NCBI GenBank assembly: GCA_016800925.1 | Contig: JABCPU010000163.1 | Coordinates: 78,469 to 142,468 of the forward strand | DNA length: 64,000 nt | Direction of reading: 5' to 3' | Source of the DNA: Suillus spraguei | Taxonomy: Eukaryota; Basidiomycota; Agaricomycetes; Boletales; Suillaceae | Part shown: piece by piece, positions 56,483 to 64,000 of the stretch | Layout of the letters: every line of letters begins with the position of its first letter | Numbering within the stretch: position 1 is the first letter of the stretch | Translations under genes and position numbers: made by a program | The notes under the pieces: generated by a model | Seen by the model: the letters and a program-made list of their open reading frames with translations, nothing else | What the model was told of the DNA's origin: nothing | Databases searched by the model: none

Positions 56483-57723
56483 TGTTACAATTGTATGTGC
56501 CCCTATTCATTTTTCTCTTGTCTTTACCTTGTATATTACGTAACATGATCCCGACTCATATGCTCAACGTATCTGTACTATAGTTGCCTTCCTTCTTTGG
56601 ATATTGTCATATACCATACTTCTAATCCCAGATCGACATATCCGATCAGATCCGATCGATTCCATTTCCGTCCAGTCCACAGATCCTGTCCGTACCACCC
56701 ATCCGAATGTGCTCACTTCTCGCACCTTGACTCCCTTGTGTATATCTGCGTCTATCTCCTTTCGTCATTCCTCCTGTTTCCGGTATTCCGGCTGTTTATA
56801 TTTCCGTCCTGTGTCACTGATCCTTTTCCTGTGTTCATTTCCGATTCATGCTTACTGATCCGCTGTGCATTAACTAATAGACTTCCGTTACACTTCGTAC
56901 ATAGCCCTCGGTCCCGGACTTGTTGATTATCCGTCTTAGATACTTACAGTATATAAACCACTTGTAGATCTCCGTAGAACCTTAGTTCAAATATCATCTT
57001 AGATTCTACTCATTCTGCTTCCTCCGGACTTAAGCCACTTTCCGCTCTAAGTCACCTTCCGAGACTTAGGATTGATTCCTATAGTCTATATCTCCGACTC
57101 TATCTTCGGATAGTCTACCTCCGTTAGTTTCTAGTTAGGAACTCGTTCCGAAGCTAGCCTTAATCTTTGTTCTATTCTTACGTTCCGAATAACCTTCGGA
57201 CGTATCATATCCGATACCTTCGGACACCCGGATCCGTCACGCAACTCCTTCCGGGTCTTCGACGAATAACTCCTCCCTGAAATAAGGGCATTACTCGAGA
57301 AAGGGGCACAGTGCATGAACTGAGGCCAAAGCCCTTCGGATCTCTCTACCCTTGAGTACGGTCTTAACAGATATGCACTTACATTCTCATTCTCTCTTGG
57401 TCCATGCACACATATTGGCTTATTTAAGCACATTGTATTATGCTTGTATACTTCACTTTAATCTTACTGGGTTTTACCTGGAATATCCTTCGCTTAGGTC
57501 TCCAACCTAAGTCGTCTGAATCGTCTCTAAGTCTAAGCACTCCTTAGCCTTAGTCTCTATTCTACTGATTGTCTTAGAGTCGCGACTCTTCGATCAAACC
57601 CTTGATCCTACTTGGAACACTTCCTTGTAGTAGTTCTCATTCTCTTTTGAACGTAGTCGAACCTCCCAGCAGACCGGCTGTGTCTTATCACTGTCGCTGG
57701 TGACGCCACCCCAGTTCATAACA
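56483..57723 (+). mobile_element. 5' LTR (LTR1 family) of the Gypsy chromovirus, with nested solo LTR2
   Basis: It starts TGTTACAATTGTATGTGCCC and ends CCCAGTTCATAACA. Excluding the nested LTR2 and one duplication it measures 471 bp, matching the solo LTR1 copies of 479 and 474 bp. It is followed directly by the element's internal region. Confidence 0.88.
56605..57369 (-). mobile_element. Solo LTR2 nested in the 5' LTR, target duplication GATAT
   Basis: 765 bp from TGTCATATACCATAC to GGTCTTAACA, flanked by GATAT at 56600-56604 and 57370-57374. In the uninterrupted LTR1 at 13873 the site reads through as CTTTGGATACGCACTTAC. Rich in TCCGGA and CGGAT words. It is related to the palindrome arms and to the fragment at 14352. 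Confidence 0.94.
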
Positions 57724-57856
57724 AAAGATCAAAGTCCACATTGATCGTCGACTATCCAGTCTTCGACCCCCAAACCCTGATAAAAAAAAAGCCCTAACAG
57801 ACAGCAAGACCGCGCATGTAGGCACCGAGAAAGTATAACTCACCAGACGATTCATC

Positions 57857-58675
57857 ATGACTACCACCACCAAATATTTTGAATATAAAATTGGTCTCCC
57901 AACCGCTTTTGACGGAGATTGTGACAATTCCTTGGAATTCATTCTATCATGCAACTCATACTTCAACATCAATGAAAAGTTCTATACCACCGACAAGCAG
58001 AAGATCATTTTCATTACGTCCTTCATGATGGAAAAGAATGCCAAATCTTGGAAAGAGCAATTTCTTGTTCACGCCCAATCCATTGACACTTCTGGACAGA
58101 AAGTTGGTTATGGGACGATGAAAGATTTCATGAAAAGTTTTAACGAAGCTTTCGAACAAGTAGATTCCGTAGGAACTGCATTAATGAAACTCAGGGACCT
58201 CAAACAAGGAAATGGCGATCTCCAAACCTACATCGCTGACTTTGAGGCGCTTGCAGCTAAGGCCCATATCACCGACAATGCAACGAAGATCCAATTCTTC
58301 CAAGACGGTCTTAACCTAGGCATCCTGACCAAACTCTTTGCACCAGGCAACGTCCCAGATGTATTCCGCAATGTTGTATCACAATGTGTCTCCATCAACA
58401 ACTCCCACCAATGCCTTCTGGCATTATGAGCATGCCACGCTCCACAGAAGAAGAAGAACTATGGGAATGCGCATTACACACCCAGTCGCGATTCAAACGC
58501 AATGGTTGTAGATCAAATCTCCGATATGGAAAGATCTGAGTGCATGAAAAAAGGACAATGTTTTGGATGCAAGAAGACGGGACACTGTATTGGTAATTGC
58601 CCTGATAGGAAGAAGAAGACTCCGCTCTGTCAAACGAAGTCAAAGAAATTCAAGATGAAGAAGACGAAACAGTGA
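57857..58675 (+). pseudogene. Gypsy gag with CCHC zinc knuckle, one nonsense codon
   Basis: Starts at ATG 57857 (MTTTTKYFEYKIGLPTAFDG). The capsid-like region includes the retrotransposon gag signature KNAKSWKEQF, MKDFMKSFNEAF, LRDLKQGNGDLQTYIADFEA and IQFFQDGL. A TGA at 58427-58429 interrupts the frame; the same frame then continues through ACHAPQKKK to the zinc knuckle CFGCKKTGHCIGNCP (CX2CX4HX4C) at about 58560-58600 and a Lys-rich tail, with a stop near 58675. Gag forms the virus-like particle core and binds element RNA. One codon change separates it from an intact ORF. Confidence 0.9.
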
Positions 58676-58718
58676 GATGAATTGTAGAGGATTTTAAACT
58701 TGGAGAAACAAAGACTCA

Positions 58719-60863
58719 ATGTATGTTTCTCCCAATGTATTACTAAGACTTGTATGTGCTGTAGGTGAAAGAAAAGAACTCCGTATTCCTATCACCCTTC
58801 ATTCATGTACTCGCTTAAAATCTGTCGATACTACTGCCATTATCAATTCTGGCGCAGCAGGAATGTTCATCTCCGAGGAGTTTGTGAAACTCCATCAAAT
58901 CACACAATGAAAACTTAAAACACCATTTTGAGTTACTACGGTGGATGGAACTCTCATCAAAGGAGGGCCGATCATGCATTACTGTCTCCTAGTGGTAAAA
59001 ATTGATGAACGAACCATGTATGGAAAGTTCAATATCACTAAACTTGGACGAAGAGATCAAATTCTTCTGGGAATCCCATGGTTATGCACCATGAACCCAA
59101 GTATAGATTGGGCCACTGAAACACTTGCCCTCCCACGAACAACGAAGTCTGATGACATTGAACAAGACTTGGATACAGATCGAAAGAAGAACACACTACC
59201 TCCTTCTTTCCCGTGCCACACCAAGAAATGGCAAAATTCAAAACTTCCAAAACTCATCATCACTCCTTCCATTAATATCCCTGATGAACTCGCAATCGAC
59301 GACACTTCTCCACAAGTAAAGATACCACAGCACCCCCCATCACCTATTCCTCATGTAGAAAAACGAACAAATGAGTCAGACCCAGAATCTCGACCACCCC
59401 CATCGCAACCTGTCGAACAATGTCCAGCTGAGGAACAATGACAAGGAAAGCGGAAACCAGATGACGATCTTGGAGGACGAGCTCATAACATTCCAAAGTT
59501 AACCAAGTACTTCGTACCACCCAAGTTGTTTACCCCTTCCATCAAAGAAAGTCCTGATCAGGACGAACCCATGACACCTGCAATACCTACCGAAGAAGAT
59601 GAACAATTCAATACAATGCAAGATGTTTGGCATGCACCAGAAGTACGCGAAATTTCTTCTTACAAGCTTGGAGATGGAGAGTTCCTTGTGGAGTATGACA
59701 CCAATGGAATTAGCATGAGAATTGTAGAAGAAGTATCCATGGACACACCCCTCACACGTGATGGAACTTCCCAACTTGAACAACTCCCTAACTATTCCAC
59801 AATCTCCCTTCCTCCTCCGAAATACAGTAACAAAGCTCAGGAATTTGCCACGGATGAGAAGGAAAAGAAAAAGAAATCCTTCGAAGAATTGGTCCCAGAA
59901 TACTTGCACAACTTTGCTGATGACATTGCTAAAGACAGTCTGAACAAACTACCCCCTGAACACCCTGGTATCGACCATCGGATCGATACCAAACCCAGTT
60001 TTATTCCCCACACATCTAAGGTTTACCTGCTATCAGAAAAAGAACACGCTGCCATCAAAACATTTATTGATGAAAACATTGTGAAAGGCTTCATTTCAGA
60101 ATCAAAGTCACCTCAAGCCAGTGGCTTCTTCTTTGTAGGAAAGAAGAGTGAGAATTACGTCCCTGTCAAGATTATCGCTACATCAATGATTGGACAGTCA
60201 AGAATGCTTACCCACTCCCACTTCCCATTTCTCTTGGCGCACACCTTCACAATGCACAGTTCTTTACAAAAATGGATATCCGGTCCAGTTACAACAATAT
60301 TCACATCCATCCCGATGATCGCTGGAAAGCAGCATTTACCACGGAATTTGGCCTCTTTGAACCAAACATTCATGTTCTTTGGCCTTTGCAATTCCCCGGC
60401 AACATTCCAAGCATATATGAATCGTACCTTCCAGCAAGAAATCAATGAAGGATGGATGGTTATTTACATGGACGATATCCTGATTTTCTCTATGACAATG
60501 ACAGAACACTGTGAACGAACCAGACGAGTCTTGATGAAAATACAGAACGAACACTTGTTCCTGAAACCGGAAAAATGTACCTTTGATGCAGAAGAAGTGG
60601 AATACCTCGGAATGATAATTCGACCCAGACAAGTTGCTATGGACACCGCCAAAACTAAGGGAGTTGCCGAATGGCCAATTCTGAAATCAGTAAAAGATGT
60701 TCGGTCATTCCTTGGCTTCTGCAACTTCTACCACACGTTCATTTCCCACTACTCTGATATTGCACAACCCCTCATTGATCTAACAAAGAAGGATACTCCT
60801 TTCCTTTGGACGACTCAATGTCAGGATACCTTCCAAGACCTTAAGGAACACTTTATAAAATAA
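58719..60863 (+). pseudogene. Gypsy pol N-terminal part: aspartic protease and reverse transcriptase, broken
   Basis: A single frame with stops at 58908 and 59439 holds the retropepsin region: TTAIINSGAAGMFISEEF, where the catalytic Asp of the usual DSG is Asn, then LLGIPWLCTMNPSIDW. RT starts near 59850: FEELVPEYLHNFADD, LSEKEHAAIKTFIDENI, GFFFVGKK. Between about 60160 and 60355 the correct frame shifts (DYRYINDWTVKNAYPLP and KMDIRSSYNNIHIHPDDRWK), then it returns to FFGLCNSPATFQAYMNRTF, the catalytic WMVIYMDDILIFS, KPEKCTFDAEEVEYLGMII and SFLGFCNFYHTFI. The stop at 60861 precedes RNase H. The lesions are several, so the element is dead, though catalytic RT residues remain. Confidence 0.92.
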
Positions 60864-61240
60864 CCAGTACTTCGCAATCCAGATCCATGCCAGCAATTTG
60901 CGGTCGCAACCAATGCTTCTCTTGTAGCAACTGGAGGTGTCCTATTGCAAACTGATGAAAATGGCATTTATCACCCATGCGCCTACTTGTCTCAGTCGTT
61001 AAACCCAGCAGAGCACAACTATCAGATTTTCGATCAGGAGTTACTTGCAGTTATCCGCACATTAAACGAATGGCGTTACTATCTTGAAGGGAGCGCCCAC
61101 ACTGTCCTCATCTTCACTGATCACAAAAAACCTTCTGTACTTCTGTATCGCACAGAAGTTAACTTGACAACAAGCTCGCTGGCAATTGACACTGTCACTC
61201 TTTGACATTGAACTACATCATGTTGCAGGCACTAAACTAG
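60864..61240 (+). pseudogene. Gypsy RNase H domain
   Basis: It follows RT in the same frame after the stop at 60861: [60 protein letters not shown] and [13 protein letters not shown]. These are the standard Ty3/Gypsy RNase H words. The first catalytic Asp (usually DAS or DTS) reads NAS here, another inactivating change. The frame is lost around 61200 at the linker ([16 protein letters not shown]). Confidence 0.88.
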
Positions 61241-61299
61241 CTGCTCCAATGCTCTCTCATGTCGTCCAGATCATGATGATGGTTCTCGTGATAATGAAG

Positions 61300-62400
61300 A
61301 CACTGTGCTTCTTCCTGATTTCTTGTTTGTCCGGCTCATTGATAACGATCTACTTGATGTATTGGCTACTTCTGACCCTTTGGACAACCCAGTATTCAAA
61401 ATGGCGTTGGATGCACTAGATGGTGTTTGTCTTCCTCCCATGAAGTCGGCCTTGTCCAATTGGAAGATCGAACATGATGTGCTCTATTTCAAGAACCGCA
61501 CTTACATTCCTCCCATTCATCATGCCACTATCCTCGCTCACTATCATGATCATATCACTGCTGGTCATCCTGGCCATTTTCAAGACCAAAGAACTTGTTA
61601 AACGGGAAGCCTGGTGGCCTTCTATGGGTGCCTATATCCGTAAATATGTCGAGGGTTGCGCCCTTTGTCAACAAATGAAGTCAGATACTCATCCGGTCCA
61701 AGCTCCCCTTGTCCCCATTCCTTCCTCCACTACCCGCCCCTTTTCACAAATCTCCATTGATTTGATCACCGACCTCCCCGTTTTAGGGAGCTTTGATAGT
61801 ATCATGGTCGTGGTGGACCATGGCTTATGAAGGGGGTAATTATTAGTCCTTGCCTTAAAATGGTAACCTCAGAAGGCGTAGCAAAGTTATTTTTGAAACA
61901 TGTTTATCGACGGTTTGGCCTCCATGACAAAGGCATATCAGATCGAGGACCACAGTTCCTATCAAGATTCTCAAAAGAACTTGCACAACTCCTTGACTAT
62001 ACCATCGCCCCATCTACCGCCTATCATTCAGACCGATGGACAAACCGAACGATTAAACCAAGAATTGAAAACCTACTTGCGTATCTACTGCGTAACAACC
62101 CTGAAAAATGGATAGAGCACCTTCCCATCACTGAATTTTGTTCACAATCATCAAAAACACGATGCCCAAAATGCCTCACCATTCTTTCTCATGATGGGAT
62201 ATGAACCCCATGCCATTCCCCATTTAATCCCTGATTCTACCATACCAGCAGCAGAAGATCGAGTTCGATCCCTGCAAAAGATCCAAGAAGAAGCCATCGC
62301 ATGCCATAACATTGCTATGCAAACAATGGCAGAACGATCCCGAGGAGATAAGTATCAACTGTGGAAGATCGGAGATAAGGTTTGGCTATCTGCTTGCTAA
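61300..62400 (+). pseudogene. Gypsy integrase, frameshifted
   Basis: Zinc-binding HHCC region: HATILAHYHDHITAGHPGHF in one frame, CALCQQMKSD in the next. The catalytic core follows in alternating frames, with Asp in SQISIDLITDLP, Asp in ISDRGPQFLS and Glu in QTDGQTERLNQELKTYL. At least three frame changes are needed (about 61590, 61825 and 62010). It ends with the LQKIQEEAIACHN and DKVWLSA region before the chromodomain. Integrase would insert the cDNA; this copy cannot. Confidence 0.9.
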
Positions 62401-62589
62401 TCTTAGACTCAAACTCCCATCACGGAAGCTTGCACCAAAATGATACGGACCTTTCCCAATCACCAATGTCTTATCACCTATCACATTCACACTCAAACTT
62501 CCTCCGCAGTGGAAGATTCACCCCACTTTCCATGCTTCTGTATTATCATCCTATAGCGAAAACGATGTACACGGCCCGAACTTCCTTGA

Positions 62590-62776
62590 ACTACTGCCTG
62601 ATATCATTGAAGAAGAAGAGGAATACGAAGTAGAAGCAATTCTTTCCCATAAAGGAACTGGCAATTGCCGATGCTATCTTGTCTCCTGGAAAGGATATTC
62701 ATCGGGAGATAACGAATGGATCCCTGAAAAGAACTTAGCAAACTCCGCACGAATCCTGACTGCTTATAAGAAATGA
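62590..62776 (+). pseudogene. C-terminal chromodomain of integrase
   Basis: The reading YEVEAILSHKGTGNCRCYLV, SWKGYSSGDNEWIPEKNL and ARILTAYKK ends at TGA 62774-62776. The aromatic residues expected in a chromodomain are present (Y at the start, W and Y in SWKGY). Chromodomains of chromoviruses steer integration to marked chromatin, often heterochromatin. That fits the element-dense setting here, but the targeting is inferred. Confidence 0.88.
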
Positions 62777-62817
62777 CATGCCCTTTGAACTTGAACTAGC
62801 CCCATAAATCATTTGAT

Positions 62818-64000
62818 ATGACTTCCTCAGCAAATGCCTCTTTCCCTACTACTTACATCCACCCTGTCACTGAAGAAACTTATACCATCACCGACCACTA
62901 TGCCGACCTCATCAGAAACATTGATGGAAACTCTTTTGTTGAAGCTGCCCTCCTCTGCCCCAGACACGCAACCGAGATTGAAAAGATCCTTACCAGCAAG
63001 GATGCGTTCATCACCATCCTCCTCACCAATATCATCTGCACAGCCCCTCTTGTCGAAACTCTATGTCATACATTCAAGATGATGCTATCCATCAACGAAT
63101 CCTCCACTGCCAGAAATATATTCACTCTTACGGGCTGCTTCTCCTTCCTGATCTTTTTAAGGCTGATGTTGAGACGGCTATTCACATCATGGCCGAGTGT
63201 CGAGCAGGTGTGGCTAGACCTCCCTCTCTGCAAAGAGATCCACTCCCAATTCCTGCTCCTCCCACCCGTGATTCGGCACTCGTTGTAATATTGCTGCCCT
63301 TACTGGCTTACTCGCTGCTGGAAGCCAATAACACAGCCAATGCCATCATTGGAGAACTTGAAGAAGCAACAGTCGATTCCAGAGAAGCCAGGATTAGTAG
63401 CTCGCTTGATTGACGCCATCCATCATTACGAAACACAACCCACGCCATCCCAATCCATGCTACCACTATGCTTGATGAGGACACAGAACTCCTCATCTAT
63501 TTACCAAATGTTCCGCCACACACAAAAAAGCGGTTATAACCAAAGAACTGCATAATGAGCTTGCTGAGATTATCATGCTCGGGAGTCTTATGGTAAACAA
63601 ATTAGATAATGAATCCGCTGAAGTCACTGTGCTCGGTCAGCAGTTAAAAGAACTTCGTATCCATCCACCCATGATCGTCCCCATACCTTCGACTCTACAA
63701 TCCCCATCCTCATAGAAGCTTTAGGGCCTACAACTTCCTCAGACCCAGATGAGTTGCTAGCCGCAGCTGTCATGACACCAGCGCCTCCATTTACACTATC
63801 AACGACAACCAAATTGAGGACATTTGCTCTAGCAATGAACGAGCCCTTAGACGCATCACTTGCAAACGAGGAAAGAAACATACACGCTCTACGAGTCCCA
63901 TTGCCGCATCGTCACTCCAACTCCACTTCGAAAAGTGAACTCTGACCCTGACAAGAACATGAAATGCCGCGTCTGTGGACTACTTGGGCATCGTCAAAGA
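62818..64000 (+). pseudogene. Extra ORF downstream of pol, unknown function, partial
   Basis: After the pol stop a sense-strand coding-like region begins MTSSANASFPTTYIHPVTEE, with ITDHYADLIRNIDGNSFVE and PRHATEIEKILTSKD. It shifts frame near 63060 (DDAIHQRILHCQKYIHSYGL, IMAECRAGVARP), and shifts again near 63410 (ITKELHNELAEIIMLGSLMV, VLGQQLKELRIHPPMI). It closes at the window edge with KCRVCGLLGHRQR, the start of a zinc-knuckle-like motif. It lies between integrase and the unseen 3' LTR, where some fungal Gypsy elements carry an accessory gene. No family is recognised. It might instead be the gag-like start of another gene. Confidence 0.5.

Larger units (their letters stand above)
57724..64000 (+). 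mobile_element. Internal region of a chromodomain Ty3/Gypsy retrotransposon, running off the window
   Basis: Order gag, protease, RT, RNase H, integrase, chromodomain, extra ORF; the 3' LTR is outside. Gag lies in one frame and pol mostly in another. Several stops and frame changes show it is inactive. Just after the LTR, AAAAGATCAAAGTCC would be the primer-binding region; I cannot match it to a tRNA by eye, and self-priming as in the Tf1/sushi group is possible but not shown. Confidence 0.9.

Overview
The window is a gene-poor, transposon-saturated stretch of a filamentous basidiomycete (Agaricomycete-type) nuclear genome. The evidence is short introns of about 40-60 bp, mushroom-type DUF6533 membrane-protein genes, a fungal SPX-VTC polyphosphate polymerase gene family, and typical basidiomycete transposons (chromodomain Gypsy, Tad1/I-like LINE, hAT, Tc1, PIF/Harbinger). 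No ribosomal RNA, tRNA or CRISPR array was recognised.

Layout. (1) 1-42,500 is an array of partial segmental duplications. A seven-helix DUF6533 gene of about 1.72 kb recurs five times on the minus strand (4.8-6.5, 9.3-11.0, 19.5-21.2, 33.0-34.7, 37.8-39.5 kb), with a diverged sixth member at 0.2-1.7 kb. Between copies are an unidentified unit 'B' (2.8-4.3, 17.3-19.0, 22.7-23.6 kb, fragment at 41.6 kb), an unidentified unit 'C' (7.2-7.8, 11.4-12.1, 21.8-22.3, 40.1-40.6, 41.0-41.4 kb) and two broken VTC genes. Four of the five DUF6533 copies share the same in-frame TGA; the 9.3-11.0 kb copy keeps TGG and looks most intact. (2) Transposons cut into this array: a dead Gypsy pol with a solo LTR (12.2-14.4 kb), a 1.6-kb Tc1 element with about 210-bp TIRs (14.8-16.4 kb), and a 7.5-kb nested insertion at 24.3-31.8 kb, where a nearly intact LINE split a VTC gene and was itself hit by a 1.2-kb hAT element. 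(3) 42.5-49.7 kb holds a deleted hAT transposase gene broken by two LTR insertions, followed by a PIF/Harbinger element (DDE transposase plus a convergent Myb/SANT gene). (4) 49.7-56.5 kb is LTR-derived debris, including a 2.5-kb near-perfect palindrome and a perfect 80-bp tandem duplication. (5) 56.5-64.0 kb is a chromodomain Gypsy element (gag, protease, RT, RNase H, integrase, chromodomain, plus an extra downstream ORF) that runs off the window; its 5' LTR carries a nested solo LTR.

Almost all coding material is mobile or broken. The best candidate for a living host gene is the DUF6533 copy at 9.3-11.0 kb. Several insertions can be ordered in time from target-site duplications that I could read: GTCTAGGG for hAT, GTTGA and GATAT for solo LTRs, TA for Tc1, and ACTTCGGCTTG for the LINE.
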